64,000 nucleotides of DNA from Nitrososphaerota archaeon (GCA_026708305.1 JAPOVD010000001.1:95485-159484); one strand, 5' to 3'. Positions 17,096-27,041 are shown, counted from the stretch's first letter. Notes: generated by a model not told the origin, from the letters alone. Numbers and translations are program-made.

Positions 17096-18349
17096 ATGGA
17101 ACAACTTCCTTGGTTTGAGATAATTTTATTATCATTATCGATAGGATTATCAGCATTTTTTAGTGGATTAGAAGTAGCTCTAGTAGGTATTAGAAAATCC
17201 AATGTATTGAGGTTAGTGAAAGAAGAAGTAAAAGGCTCTAACGCATTACACAAATTAAAGTCGAATCCAAGTAGAATGATGTCCAGTGTTAATTTAGGAA
17301 ATAATTTAGTAAACGTGGCTGCCACTGCATTAGCCACTGATATATCAATTAAAATATTTGGAAATGAGGGAATAAGTATAGCAATTGGAACAATGACTTT
17401 TTTATTGTTAGTTTTTGGAGAAATTACACCGAAAACTTATTGTAATGCAAATGCTACAAAAATTGCGCTTTTATTTAGTCCAATTTTATTATATTTTGGT
17501 TATGTTTTATTTCCTATTGTAAAATTTTTTGAGATAATCACAAAAACAATGGTTAAATTGACAGGTAGTAGCTATATCCCACCTCCATTAACAGAAGACG
17601 AAATCAAAGGTGTCATAGATCAAGGATTAGAAGATCATGCTATTAAAAAACATGAAAGTGAATTAATACACGGTGTATTAAATTTTGATGATATAACCAT
17701 TAGAACAGTTATGACATCAAAAACAAAAATGTTTACTCTTAATGCAAAAATGATGTTGTTTGAAGCATTACCATTAATTACAAAGATAGGCTATTCAAGA
17801 ATACCTATATATGATGATAACAATAAAGATGAGATCATAGGAGTTATACACGTACGAGATATTTTAAAATATTTGGAAGAAGATAAAAAAATGGTAGCGC
17901 TTATTAAAATTGCACGAAAACCAATATTTGCATCAAGAGAAAAAAAAGTCAGTAGTTTATTAAATGAAATGCAAGAAACACAAACGCATATGGCGATAGT
18001 TTTGGATGAATTTGGAGGGGTAGAGGGATGTGTAACCCTAGAAGATTTAGTAGAAGAATTAGTTGGTGAAATTCGTGACGAAAAAGACGTTGATAAAGCA
18101 ATTTATCGCAAAACAGACAAAAACACAATCATTACAAGTGGAGATATAGAAATTGATAAAATAAACGAAATTTTTAATACCGATATTCCTAATGGAGATG
18201 ATTATTCTTCTTTAAATGGATTACTTCATGAAAAACTAGGCGATATACCAAAAGAAGGAGATAAATTAAAAATATCGTCATTATCTATGAATGTTGAAAA
18301 AGTCCTAAAAAATAAAGCAGAAAAAATAATAATTAAAAAACATATTTAG
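17096..18349 (+). CDS. CNNM/CorC-type transporter (DUF21-CBS-CorC_HlyC)
   Basis: 417 residues. The DUF21 membrane domain (about 1-150, four helices, FFSGLEVALVGIRKSN at the first conserved hairpin) is followed by a CBS pair (RIPIYDDNNKDEIIGVIHVRD onward), then a C-terminal CorC_HlyC domain (GDDYSSLNGLL). The family handles Mg2+ or other divalent cations, probably by sodium-coupled export. A TATA-like TTTATATAT at 17018-17026 lies ~70 nt upstream. The gene ends 6 nt from the convergent GAPDH gene. Confidence 0.9.
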   Translation: MEQLPWFEIILLSLSIGLSAFFSGLEVALVGIRKSNVLRLVKEEVKGSNALHKLKSNPSRMMSSVNLGNNLVNVAATALATDISIKIFGNEGISIAIGTMTFLLLVFGEITPKTYCNANATKIALLFSPILLYFGYVLFPIVKFFEIITKTMVKLTGSSYIPPPLTEDEIKGVIDQGLEDHAIKKHESELIHGVLNFDDITIRTVMTSKTKMFTLNAKMMLFEALPLITKIGYSRIPIYDDNNKDEIIGVIHVRDILKYLEEDKKMVALIKIARKPIFASREKKVSSLLNEMQETQTHMAIVLDEFGGVEGCVTLEDLVEELVGEIRDEKDVDKAIYRKTDKNTIITSGDIEIDKINEIFNTDIPNGDDYSSLNGLLHEKLGDIPKEGDKLKISSLSMNVEKVLKNKAEKIIIKKHI

Positions 18350-18355
18350 AATGTT

Positions 18356-19408
18356 TTATGTATAATTAGCAAAATGCATTTCAAGTAATTTTTTCTTTTG
18401 TTCCATATGAAATATTTTTTCTGTATGTTGTATTGCATCATCATAATTTCTTTTAAATAACATAGCTTGCAATAAGAGGTGGTTTTCTGGTATTACAATT
18501 CCAGTTTGATCGTCTGAATAACATATTTTAATAGTGTCCTCCGTCTTTTCTACAAACATTGAATATATATGAATCATGTTTGTATCTTTAAAATTGAATT
18601 TTGTAGATTGTGCAAAATCTCTTATCTCTTTTGTGTTTTTTGCAGTTTCTAATATTGCTATTCCGTATTTATTTTTAAATAATGACAGGATTTCAGATAT
18701 ATCTGGTACCTTGTGATGAAATCTAACATCCAAAAAATGTACGTGCATTTGTCTAGTTGGAACTTTTATGGCTCGAACAAAAATTGGTATTTTTTTACCC
18801 AAATAACTAATTACATCGTTTGCATGATGAGGATTATTTACTAATTCAATAGAATCTTTTACAATTGTTTTATCATCTTCAAGATCTGCCCATCTACGAA
18901 TCAATGTTAGATCAAACCTAAGTAAATCTTTACCATATTTAATTATTAATGGATTTAAAATTCTGCCCATCCCAGTTACATTACAACTACCTTGAATTAC
19001 ATGTTTCTTATCCTTTACCTGATCATAGTTCACAGTGGAATTAAATATTAAATCTGATATAGCATTATTCCCAAAAATTGTTTCTCCTCCTTGGTATATG
19101 ACCATAACATTTTTTTTATCATATATATTTTTTTTATTGTAAAAACCACAACCGCTTGGAGATGCATCTATAACTAAGTCACATTCTTCTATTGCATTTT
19201 CTATACTACCAGATATTTTGTAATCTTTAAATTTGTCTAATTTTTTTTGCAACACATAAATTTTCAATCCTTTAGACAAGATTTTATTTATAGTATTGTC
19301 AGGAGTATGTTTTCCAATACCGATTAATTGTAATTCAGGATCATCAAGTATAAATTTTGCAATCCTTTTTCCTATTGATCCGTACCCATTTATGAAAACT
19401 TTTTTCAT
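18356..19408 (-). CDS. gap: type II (archaeal) glyceraldehyde-3-phosphate dehydrogenase
   Basis: 350 residues. The nucleotide-binding N-terminus is KVFINGYGSIGKRIA. The catalytic Cys142 is in IQGSCNVTGMGR (archaeal type II motif SCNTT). The matching C-terminal substrate region includes VPTRQMHVHF. In Thaumarchaeota it serves mainly gluconeogenesis. It is divergent from the HMG-CoA synthase gene across a short AT-rich spacer holding both promoters. Confidence 0.93.
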   Translation of the reverse strand: MKKVFINGYGSIGKRIAKFILDDPELQLIGIGKHTPDNTINKILSKGLKIYVLQKKLDKFKDYKISGSIENAIEECDLVIDASPSGCGFYNKKNIYDKKNVMVIYQGGETIFGNNAISDLIFNSTVNYDQVKDKKHVIQGSCNVTGMGRILNPLIIKYGKDLLRFDLTLIRRWADLEDDKTIVKDSIELVNNPHHANDVISYLGKKIPIFVRAIKVPTRQMHVHFLDVRFHHKVPDISEILSLFKNKYGIAILETAKNTKEIRDFAQSTKFNFKDTNMIHIYSMFVEKTEDTIKICYSDDQTGIVIPENHLLLQAMLFKRNYDDAIQHTEKIFHMEQKKKLLEMHFANYT

Positions 19409-19460
19409 AGCATATGTACGAATTAGTTTTATTTAGATTAATTGCTAATATGGGAAATCC

Positions 19461-19468
19461 TTTATATT
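19461..19468 (+). promoter_or_regulatory. TATA box (box A) for HMG-CoA synthase
   Basis: TTTATATT is centred about 26 nt upstream of ATG 19490, the classic archaeal box A to start-point distance, implying a leaderless mRNA beginning at the ATG. This decides against an upstream in-frame start at 19442, because the box would then lie inside the gene. Confidence 0.6.
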
Positions 19469-19489
19469 GATAATAAACAAATTAAGATT

Positions 19490-20884
19490 ATGACAGCTGG
19501 GATAGATGATATATCTATTTACATACCAAGACTATTTATTTCTGCTTCTGATTTTGCTCTTGCTCGTGGTCTTGACATTAAGAAGCTTGAAAATGGATTA
19601 GGGATATCAAAAATGGCTATTGTGGATGCCAATCAAGACCCTGCTTGTTTAGCTGCTAATGCATGTTTAAAAATCATGCAAAAAAATAATTTATCGCCAA
19701 ATGATATAGGTAGATTGTACATTGCAACAGAATCTTCATTTGATGAGTCAAAAGCTATGAATTCGTATGTAATTGGCATGTTGGAACAAATTTATGGAAA
19801 TGGTTCATTTGAACATTGTGGAGGAATAGAATGTAAATTTGCATGTGTAAGTGGATCTTATGCATTATATGATAATTTAAATTGGATAAGAGCTGGAGAA
19901 GCAGAAGGAAAACATGCGTTAGTAGTAGTTTCAGATATAGCAAAATATGATTTGGGTTCTAGTGGAGAAGTAACTCAAGGCGCTGGAGCAATAGCTATAC
20001 TTCTTAATAACAATCCTAGATTATTAAAATTTGATCCTAAAGTAACTTCAACTTCAATCAAAAATGAATATGATTTTTATAGACCGTTTGGAAAAGAAAC
20101 ACCAATAGTAAATGGAAAATATTCTAATTTATTATATCTGATACAAGTCAAAAAAGCTTTATCTACATATAAGAAAAAAGCTTTTTCTACAGGTTTAATT
20201 AAATTAAAAAATGACGAAACCATATTGGATTATATTGATTATCTAAATATGCATTTACCATATAGTAATATGGGCAAAAAGGCATTAGCATATTTATTAA
20301 GACATGAATGGCGAAACCTATCTAGATGGAATAATATAATTTCAAAAATTGGAATGTCAGAGCCAACACCAAAAAATGTGAGAGGAACTATAGAATCTGT
20401 TTTAGCAGACTCTAATTTCATGCAAAATGATCATAAGTTTACACAATTATTTGTCAACACAAAAGAATTTCAAGATGTATATGAATCTAAGCTGGCTAGC
20501 TCATTAATAGCATCAAAAATTATTGGAAATTTATATACAGCATCATTATACTTAGGTTTCAGAAGTAGTTTAGAATTTGAATTCCAAAAAGGAGTAGATT
20601 TAGATGGAAAACGAGTTGGTTTTGGATCTTATGGTAGTGGAAGTAGTGCTATGATATTTAGTGGACTCATTCAACCAAGATATAAAGAGATAGTAAAAGA
20701 TATGAACCTAGAAATCGAAATTGGTAAACGTAAAAAACTTAGTTTGGAAGAATATGAAGAAATACATGAAAATAAGCGTCATGTTGATGAAAATATACTA
20801 GATAGTAAAAAAGAGTTTATTTTGATAGATATAAAAAATAAAAACAAAAACAATGGAAAACGTACATACAAATTCAATGAATAA
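19490..20884 (+). CDS. hydroxymethylglutaryl-CoA synthase
   Basis: 464 residues from ATG 19490, chosen because a box A lies 26 nt upstream; an in-frame start 48 nt earlier would add a poorly matching leader. It condenses acetyl-CoA with acetoacetyl-CoA in the mevalonate route to archaeal lipids. Catalytic Cys is in ECKFACVSGSYAL, Glu in IATESSFDESKA, and His in LNMHLPYSNMGKKA. Its thiolase and DUF35 partners are at 12.5-13.9 kb. The C-terminal ~45 residues form a charged extension. Confidence 0.93.
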   Translation: MTAGIDDISIYIPRLFISASDFALARGLDIKKLENGLGISKMAIVDANQDPACLAANACLKIMQKNNLSPNDIGRLYIATESSFDESKAMNSYVIGMLEQIYGNGSFEHCGGIECKFACVSGSYALYDNLNWIRAGEAEGKHALVVVSDIAKYDLGSSGEVTQGAGAIAILLNNNPRLLKFDPKVTSTSIKNEYDFYRPFGKETPIVNGKYSNLLYLIQVKKALSTYKKKAFSTGLIKLKNDETILDYIDYLNMHLPYSNMGKKALAYLLRHEWRNLSRWNNIISKIGMSEPTPKNVRGTIESVLADSNFMQNDHKFTQLFVNTKEFQDVYESKLASSLIASKIIGNLYTASLYLGFRSSLEFEFQKGVDLDGKRVGFGSYGSGSSAMIFSGLIQPRYKEIVKDMNLEIEIGKRKKLSLEEYEEIHENKRHVDENILDSKKEFILIDIKNKNKNNGKRTYKFNE

Positions 20885-21449
20885 AATAAATAAAGACGTA
20901 GATTCTCCTATTAAAAAAATTTTATACGAATACATAAATAAAAATGAATCTTATCTGAAAAAACTGATTGTAAAAAACAATGAATTCATAGTTACAAAAA
21001 TCATAAATCATTGTTATGACAGTATAATAAATATTAATGAAAATACATGTGAAAATGTAGGTAACTTTATTGAAAGCATGTTACATTATTTGTTTACAAT
21101 GTATGCAATACCTACGCAACGAAAAATAACATCAAGAGACATATATATTGACATAGTAATTCCCAATATACAAGAGTTAATAAACAACCCTAAAAATTCA
21201 TTGTTAATATACATACCAAAAACTAAGTCTATTAATGAAATAAAAAATAATCTTAGAAGTCTTAATAAGTTACAACTTATGAGTTCTAACATTTGGCTCA
21301 TATCTGATGAGATATTCCATCATGATTTTACTCAATATAGTATAAAAATTAACAATAGCTTCATAAATCCAATTATACACCTACTAAAAAATGTACAAAA
21401 GTTTATTAAAAATCAAAATTATAATACATTTAAGATTATTAATAGTTAA
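20877..21449 (+). CDS. hypothetical protein overlapping HMG-CoA synthase end
   Basis: 190 residues from ATG 20877, which overlaps the HMG-CoA synthase stop by 8 nt; an ATG at 20853 would overlap by 32 nt. Asn/Ile/Lys-rich, mixed helix and strand. A central segment (NSLLIYIPKTKSINEI followed later by NIWLISDEIF) has a nuclease- or Rossmann-like strand pattern, but no catalytic motif is clear. It is not recognised. It is convergent with bioD. Confidence 0.5.
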   Translation: MNKINKDVDSPIKKILYEYINKNESYLKKLIVKNNEFIVTKIINHCYDSIININENTCENVGNFIESMLHYLFTMYAIPTQRKITSRDIYIDIVIPNIQELINNPKNSLLIYIPKTKSINEIKNNLRSLNKLQLMSSNIWLISDEIFHHDFTQYSIKINNSFINPIIHLLKNVQKFIKNQNYNTFKIINS

Positions 21450-21454
21450 AATTG

Positions 21455-22126
21455 TCAAATTTCAAAAACTGATTTTAGATCTAAATTTTTTAATATAAAA
21501 CCATTTGACAAATTTAATTTTTCATTTGGGAATATAGACATAACTGGAATATTTGTTAATTCTTCTAGATTTGATTTAAGTTCGTCACTATTATAATTAT
21601 TTAATGTGAGATTATTAATTATCACGCCTTTAATTTTCACATCATATTTTTTACATAATTCACATGTCATGATGGTATGATTTAAAGTTCCTAACTTCGT
21701 ATCAGTAACAATCAATGCTTCTAGATCTAAATCATGGATCAAATTTACAATAAAATAGTTTTTAAAGATGGGCGTCATCAAACCACCAATTCCTTCAACC
21801 AACATAACATCATGTTTACTAGATAATTTTGCAAATGATTTGAATATTATGTCTAAATCAATAGAAATATTATAATTTTTGATGAATGAATATGGTGATG
21901 CGTTCACAGGGAAAAAAAACGGGTTGATTAATTTCTTATGATCATTTATTTTTGCTGCTGTAGAAAGTATATCAATATCTGATTTTGTATTGCTTTTTAT
22001 ACCTGCGGCAAAAGGTTTCATTATACCAACATTAATTTTTAATTTAATTAATGATGACGCGATTTTAGAAGTCACATAAGTTTTTCCAACATTAGTATCA
22101 GTACCAGTGACAAAATATGATTTCAA
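21455..22126 (-). CDS. bioD: dethiobiotin synthetase
   Basis: 223 residues. The P-loop GTDTNVGKTYVTSKIA begins at about residue 8. MKPFAAGI (carbamate site) and LVEGIGGLMTPI are diagnostic. It closes the ureido ring of dethiobiotin using CO2 and ATP. It is divergent from bioA across ~60 nt, so the whole biotin set shares one intergenic control region. Confidence 0.94.
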   Translation of the reverse strand: MKSYFVTGTDTNVGKTYVTSKIASSLIKLKINVGIMKPFAAGIKSNTKSDIDILSTAAKINDHKKLINPFFFPVNASPYSFIKNYNISIDLDIIFKSFAKLSSKHDVMLVEGIGGLMTPIFKNYFIVNLIHDLDLEALIVTDTKLGTLNHTIMTCELCKKYDVKIKGVIINNLTLNNYNSDELKSNLEELTNIPVMSIFPNEKLNLSNGFILKNLDLKSVFEI

Positions 22127-22187
22127 TGTTTATTTATAGATACAATGATAGATAACTTTTCATATCATATATTATGTAAATCATTAA

Positions 22188-23501
22188 ATGCAAAAGCAAT
22201 ACATATGGCATCCAAATACGCAAATGAAAGAATGGAGTAACTTTCGCATAATCAAAAGCGGAAATGGTATGTGGTTAATAGATTCAAATGGCAATAAACT
22301 ACTAGATGGTGTAGCAAGTATGTGGTGTAATGTATGGGGTCATTCAAAAAAAGAATTAATAAATACAATTATAAAACAATCAAAGGATCTACAGCATTCT
22401 TCATTGTTTAATTTAACTCATGAGCCTGCAGAAAAATTAGCAAAAAAACTAGCACAGATTTCACCTCACATGTATAAAGTATTTTATTCTGACAATGGAT
22501 CAACGTCTATTGAAGTTGCTTTAAAAATAGCATTACAATATTGGCAAAATGTTGGAAAGAGTAAAAATAAATTTATTTCTCTAGAAAATGGGTATCATGG
22601 AGATACGTTTGGATCTATGTCTGTGGGTTATATGGATGAATTTTTTTCTAAATTCAAAACAAACTTGTTCTCCGTCATACAAATTCCAGTGCCAATAAAA
22701 TCAAAATTACCTACAAAATATACATTTGATGAATATCAAAAACATTGTCTAAATATGTTAGAAAGTAAATTAGCTAATGATAAAAAAATTGCTGCTATGA
22801 TAATGGAAAGCGGAGCTCAAATAGCTGGAGGAGTAAACATATATCCAGATAAATTTCAACAAAAAATAAGTAAGCTGTGTAGAAAATACGAAGTGCTACT
22901 AATCGTAGATGAAGTTGCTACTGGGTTTGGAAGATTAGGATCGTTAGTAGAATATCAGTCACAAAAATCTAAACCAGACATAGTTTGTTATGGAAAGATG
23001 TTAACTGGAGGATATATGACATTAGCTGCTACTTTAACCACAAAAAAAATTTATGATTCATTTAATGAGAAATTTTACAATATGAAACATTTTTTTCATG
23101 GACATACATTTACAGGAAATCCTATTGCAACGTCTGTAGCATATAAAAACTTGGAATTATATGGCAAATATAATCTGATTAAAAAAATAGAAAACAAATC
23201 GAAGTTATTAAAAAAAAGATATGATGAAATAACCTCATTAGACATGGTTAAGGATGTTAGAACAAAAGGTTTAGTAATGGGCATTGAATTACAAATTGAT
23301 CGAACTAAAAAATCACTAAATAAAATAATATTTGAAGAGGCAGCTAACAACAATATTTATCTACGTACATTAGGAAATGTAGTTATGCTAGTTCCACCAT
23401 TAGCAATTTCTAAAAATGAACTGACTTTTTTGATAGACAAGACAATAAAAACAATCCAAAACGTATCAAAAAATTTAAAACATAATCATAACAAATTTTA
23501 A
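22188..23501 (+). CDS. bioA: adenosylmethionine-8-amino-7-oxononanoate aminotransferase
   Basis: 437 residues. It is a class III aminotransferase that converts KAPA to DAPA. WHPNTQMKEW begins the protein as in BioA. DNGSTSIEVALKIA, the PLP Asp in LLIVDEVATGFGR, and the PLP Lys in CYGKMLTGGYMTLA are all present, plus the late HGHTFTGNP. It is first of the plus-strand run bioA-bioB-bioF. Confidence 0.95.
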   Translation: MQKQYIWHPNTQMKEWSNFRIIKSGNGMWLIDSNGNKLLDGVASMWCNVWGHSKKELINTIIKQSKDLQHSSLFNLTHEPAEKLAKKLAQISPHMYKVFYSDNGSTSIEVALKIALQYWQNVGKSKNKFISLENGYHGDTFGSMSVGYMDEFFSKFKTNLFSVIQIPVPIKSKLPTKYTFDEYQKHCLNMLESKLANDKKIAAMIMESGAQIAGGVNIYPDKFQQKISKLCRKYEVLLIVDEVATGFGRLGSLVEYQSQKSKPDIVCYGKMLTGGYMTLAATLTTKKIYDSFNEKFYNMKHFFHGHTFTGNPIATSVAYKNLELYGKYNLIKKIENKSKLLKKRYDEITSLDMVKDVRTKGLVMGIELQIDRTKKSLNKIIFEEAANNNIYLRTLGNVVMLVPPLAISKNELTFLIDKTIKTIQNVSKNLKHNHNKF

Positions 23502-23525
23502 TACATTTATTATTTAATTAATTGT

Positions 23526-24500
23526 ATGAATAATGAGTTTATTCTGTCATGTCAAAATAAAATTCTAGCTGGTGGGAATATAAACAAAGACGAAGCTTCT
23601 AAGCTGATCAATATTCCTAACTACCTATTACATAACTTATCTAAATCAGCTAATAAAATAACTAGAGAAATTCATGGTAAAAAGATAGATGTAGAACAAT
23701 TGACAAATATCAAAAAAAATAAATGTAGTGAAGATTGTTCATTTTGTAGTCAGTCTGCTTTTTTTGATACTGATGTTAACAGCTATGATTTTTTATCAGA
23801 AAACGAAATTATGAGGCAAGCAAAAAAAGCTTTTGATGAAGGTGCAGAATCATATTGTTTGGTAGCAGCATGGAAACAACCTTCCAGTAATAATTTTACT
23901 AAAATATGCGACATTATCTCTAAGATTAAACAAAAATATCCAATAGACATAGAATGCAGCTTGGGATTTTTGACTTTAGAACAAGCAAAAAAACTTAAAC
24001 AAATTGGAGTGAAAAGGTATAATCATAATTTAGAAACATCAAGAACAAAATTTCCAGAAATTTGTACAACTCATACATATGAGGATAGAATAAAAACTAT
24101 CAAAATAGTAAAATTAGCTGGTTTGGAATTATGTACAGGAGGAATTTTAGGTTTGGGAGAAACTAGAACACAAAGACTAGAATTAATTTTGGATGTAGCA
24201 TTTTTTGTTCCTGAAGAAGTAACAATTAATTTGTTAGTTCCAATATCAGGTACTCCGTTAGAATACCAGTCTCAATTATCAATAGATGAAGTATTAAGAG
24301 TGTTTGCAGTAACTAGATTTTTGTTACCAAATTCAATTATCAAAATTTCTGGGGGTCGTGAATTTAATTTATTTGATGATGGTGAAAAATTATTATTAAG
24401 CGGTGCAAACGGTATAATTAGTTCAGGTTATTTAACATTAGAAGGTAATGACACAAATAAAGATGTAAAAATGATTAAAAAAATAGGGCTTGAAACATAA
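23526..24500 (+). CDS. bioB: biotin synthase
   Basis: 324 residues. It is a radical SAM enzyme that inserts sulfur into dethiobiotin. The 4Fe-4S cysteines are Cys67, Cys71 and Cys74 (NKCSEDCSFCSQS). RYNHNLETS and LKISGGRE-like segments (IIKISGGREFN) mark BioB, including the Arg ligand of the auxiliary cluster. It starts 24 nt after bioA and overlaps bioF by 11 nt. Confidence 0.95.
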   Translation: MNNEFILSCQNKILAGGNINKDEASKLINIPNYLLHNLSKSANKITREIHGKKIDVEQLTNIKKNKCSEDCSFCSQSAFFDTDVNSYDFLSENEIMRQAKKAFDEGAESYCLVAAWKQPSSNNFTKICDIISKIKQKYPIDIECSLGFLTLEQAKKLKQIGVKRYNHNLETSRTKFPEICTTHTYEDRIKTIKIVKLAGLELCTGGILGLGETRTQRLELILDVAFFVPEEVTINLLVPISGTPLEYQSQLSIDEVLRVFAVTRFLLPNSIIKISGGREFNLFDDGEKLLLSGANGIISSGYLTLEGNDTNKDVKMIKKIGLET

Positions 24501-25626
24501 ATTACTGTTCATAAATGAAATACTAAAAAGAATAAAATTTGATAACACATATCGAAAATTAAAATTTGGTAGTAAGATAGGCACGCATATTAATATTAAT
24601 AATCAAAAATTATTAAATTTATGTTCTAATGATTATCTGTCAATTTCTAATTATGCGCATGAATTTTTGGGACAAATTGAATGTTGTTCTCGATCTATAA
24701 TTAGCGATCAAATATTTAAATCGCTAGAAACAAAACTAGCAAAACATAAAATGCAAGAAAGTTCTTTAATTTATCCAACAGGTTATATGGCAAATTTAGG
24801 TACAATACCAACAATAATTCAAAATAAAAATGATATAATTTTAAGTGACGAGTTTAATCATGCAAGTATAATTGATTCATGTAAACTAACTAACAAAAAA
24901 ATCATAATTTATAAACATAATAACATGGAAGATTTAGAATCTAAAACAAAATCAAAAAAAAATCGCATATTCATAATTACTGAAGGTGTTTTTAGTATGG
25001 ATGGAGATTTTGCAAATTTAAAACGAATAGTGGAAATTGCAGAGAAAAAAAATGCAGTAATTATATTAGATGATGCACATGGTGATTTTGTATTAGGTGA
25101 AGATGGAAAAGGCACTGCTAATTACTTTCAAATGGATAAAAAAATAGATGTATACATAAGTAGTTTAAGTAAAGGATTAGGCTCATTTGGAGGGTATATT
25201 TCTTCTCAACACAACTTGATTAAATTATGTATCAATAGATCAAAATCTTTCATATACACTTCGGCATTACCATCACAATTAGTTCAATTTACATTAAAGA
25301 AATTTAATTCAAATAGAGAAAAACAACGTAAAAAATTATGGTATAATGTTAACAAACTAAAACAAGGATTAGAAAAATCAGGATATATGATTAAATCTAA
25401 TTCTCACATTATTCCAATAATTATAGGAAGTGAAAAAACAACTATATTATTCAGCAAATACTTACTCAAAAATGGAATCTATGCAATGCCAATACGTTAT
25501 CCTACAGTCTCAAAAAATAAAGCGCGAATTAGAATTTCAGTCACAGCTGGATTATCAGATCAGCAAATAGAAAAAACTATCAGCATATTTGATCGAGCCA
25601 TTTCAAAATTTCAATTGGATCAATAA
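24490..25626 (+). CDS. bioF: 8-amino-7-oxononanoate synthase
   Basis: 378 residues from a TTG inside the bioB end. It is an alpha-oxoamine synthase joining a pimeloyl thioester and alanine. LLNLCSNDYLSIS, the PLP-stacking region DEFNHASIIDS, LDDAHGDFVLGEDGKG, and the PLP Lys in SSLSKGLGSFGGYI are all typical. No bioW, bioC, bioH or bioI is nearby, so the pimeloyl source is not shown. Confidence 0.92.
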   Translation: MKHKLLFINEILKRIKFDNTYRKLKFGSKIGTHININNQKLLNLCSNDYLSISNYAHEFLGQIECCSRSIISDQIFKSLETKLAKHKMQESSLIYPTGYMANLGTIPTIIQNKNDIILSDEFNHASIIDSCKLTNKKIIIYKHNNMEDLESKTKSKKNRIFIITEGVFSMDGDFANLKRIVEIAEKKNAVIILDDAHGDFVLGEDGKGTANYFQMDKKIDVYISSLSKGLGSFGGYISSQHNLIKLCINRSKSFIYTSALPSQLVQFTLKKFNSNREKQRKKLWYNVNKLKQGLEKSGYMIKSNSHIIPIIIGSEKTTILFSKYLLKNGIYAMPIRYPTVSKNKARIRISVTAGLSDQQIEKTISIFDRAISKFQLDQ

Positions 25627-25724
25627 CTCATATCTATACCATAAAACATTGGCGAACCCATGAAAAATGCTATTGTAATAATACTCGCCAAGATTATTCC
25701 TACAATAACGAACCTTTTATTCAT
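25620..25724 (-). CDS. tiny single-span membrane protein
   Basis: 34 residues from ATG 25724; the frame stays open upstream to 25802. One membrane helix (RFVIVGIILASIITIAFFMG) follows a short basic N-terminus, and a short outside tail ends in GIDMSY. The stop overlaps the convergent bioF end by 7 nt. It is not recognised. Tiny one-span proteins are common in Thaumarchaeota. Coding is likely but not certain. Confidence 0.45.
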   Translation of the reverse strand: MNKRFVIVGIILASIITIAFFMGSPMFYGIDMSY

Positions 25725-25860
25725 TAATGTTGTATATGATAAGAAATTAATAACTATTACAAAATAAAGTTGTATCTTTATTAAGTTTAACTGTAGTGAC
25801 ATCTATCATGGTGACAAATTTCTTAAATTGAATTTAATAAATTAAACGTAGTAAATTAAA

Positions 25861-26508
25861 TTGGTATTAAATAATTGGAATAAATCAAATGGTAATTCAA
25901 GTTTATCACAAAAAATGTTAGATAAAGTCAAACACACCATCCCAATAAAAAATAAACTCGATATTGCACAAAAGAAATTACAATTTCAAGTTTCTAAATT
26001 AGACTACATTCATGAAAAATTACAAAAAAAAAGCGAATACATATTTAAAAAAATTATCAATGCACAAAAAATCAATAATAAAACTTATGCAAAAGCATAT
26101 GCAATAGAATTAACTGAGATTAGAAAAATGAAAACAATGGTAAATAATGCAAAGTTAGCAATGGAGCAAATCCAAATAAGATTAAATACTATATCAGAAT
26201 TAGGAGATATAGTAGTCACTTTAAGTCCATGTATGTCTATAATAAAAGGATTAGGTAACACATTAAACGAAGTAGTTCCTGAAACTAATTATTCTATTCA
26301 GGATCTATCTAAGACGTTAAATGATGTATTATCTAGCTCATCATTATCAAGTCATGATGATGTAATTAATAATACGAATGACAAAGACACTTTAGCCATA
26401 TTAGAAGAAGCGCAATCAATAATAGAGAAAAAAGCAAAAGACAATATTCCTGAACTCCCAAATTCATTGAAGTTTAATAAATACGCATCTAAAAGTCAAA
26501 AAATATAA
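25861..26508 (+). CDS. cdvB: CdvB-family ESCRT-III protein
   Basis: 215 residues from TTG. The N-terminal helical hairpin and core match ESCRT-III/Snf7: IPIKNKLDIAQKKLQFQVSKL, then AKAYAIELTEIRKMKTMV and MEQIQIRLNTISELGDIVV. The C-terminal segment has EEAQSIIEKKAKDNIPELP, a plausible MIT-interacting region for the CdvC ATPase. No winged-helix domain is present, so this is one of several thaumarchaeal CdvB paralogues. CdvA is at 53.8 kb; CdvC is not in the window. Confidence 0.88.
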   Translation: MVLNNWNKSNGNSSLSQKMLDKVKHTIPIKNKLDIAQKKLQFQVSKLDYIHEKLQKKSEYIFKKIINAQKINNKTYAKAYAIELTEIRKMKTMVNNAKLAMEQIQIRLNTISELGDIVVTLSPCMSIIKGLGNTLNEVVPETNYSIQDLSKTLNDVLSSSSLSSHDDVINNTNDKDTLAILEEAQSIIEKKAKDNIPELPNSLKFNKYASKSQKI

Positions 26509-26519
26509 TAAACTATGTT

Positions 26520-26903
26520 TTATAGTGTACAGATCATATTCAATGTTTTTTTTATTCTATGAATGGTGGTATTACTGTATCCTAATTTTTGATAATTTTT
26601 AATCATCACGTTCCAATTTTTTAATCTCCATTGTGCTTGTTCGATAGTTATAGAATGAGTTTCTTTTCTAACAATACTTTTTCTGCCAACTTTTAATGTA
26701 CCAGCATCATTTGCTATCCATCTATTATGAGCAAATTTCAAACCAATAATTATTTCATTCATAGGTAATTGTAAAAAATATTGTTTTAACAGATCTAATT
26801 GCATTCGAGTAGGTTTATTTATTGCACACAAATGTATTTTATGCGTCATCTCCATCGCATCATAATGTTCATCATATTTATTAAAATGATTACCTATAAA
26901 CAA
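26520..26903 (-). CDS. hypothetical protein
   Basis: 127 residues, not recognised. It is basic and helical, with three Trp in the second half (AHNRWIAND, QAQWRLKNWNVMI). The C-terminal helix KLGYSNTTIHRIKKTLNMI resembles a recognition helix, but no full helix-turn-helix is certain. It is convergent with cdvB. A tiny membrane-protein gene lies just upstream on the same strand. Confidence 0.5.
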   Translation of the reverse strand: MFIGNHFNKYDEHYDAMEMTHKIHLCAINKPTRMQLDLLKQYFLQLPMNEIIIGLKFAHNRWIANDAGTLKVGRKSIVRKETHSITIEQAQWRLKNWNVMIKNYQKLGYSNTTIHRIKKTLNMICTL

Positions 26904-26918
26904 ATTATTGAAAATTTA

Positions 26919-27041
26919 CTAACAACTAATAAATTCTAATAAAGAATTTTTACAAATTGTGTTATAAATTGCAAAGCCAAAAATAATTACTGCGAATATG
27001 GACAAAGGAATAACAATCAAAAATTTTTCTTTGTAGCCCAT
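26919..27041 (-). CDS. tiny single-span membrane protein
   Basis: 40 residues from ATG 27041. MGYKEK is followed by a strong membrane helix (FLIVIPLSIFAVIIFGFAIY) and a short tail with two Cys. It fits between two minus-strand genes and has a TTTATATAG-like box on the minus strand about 25 nt upstream. It is not recognised. Confidence 0.5.
   Translation of the reverse strand: MGYKEKFLIVIPLSIFAVIIFGFAIYNTICKNSLLEFISC

Noticed and set aside
19442..19489. Upstream start for HMG-CoA synthase
   Set aside because: A box A at 19461-19468 would fall inside the coding part, and the extra residues do not resemble the family's N-terminus.
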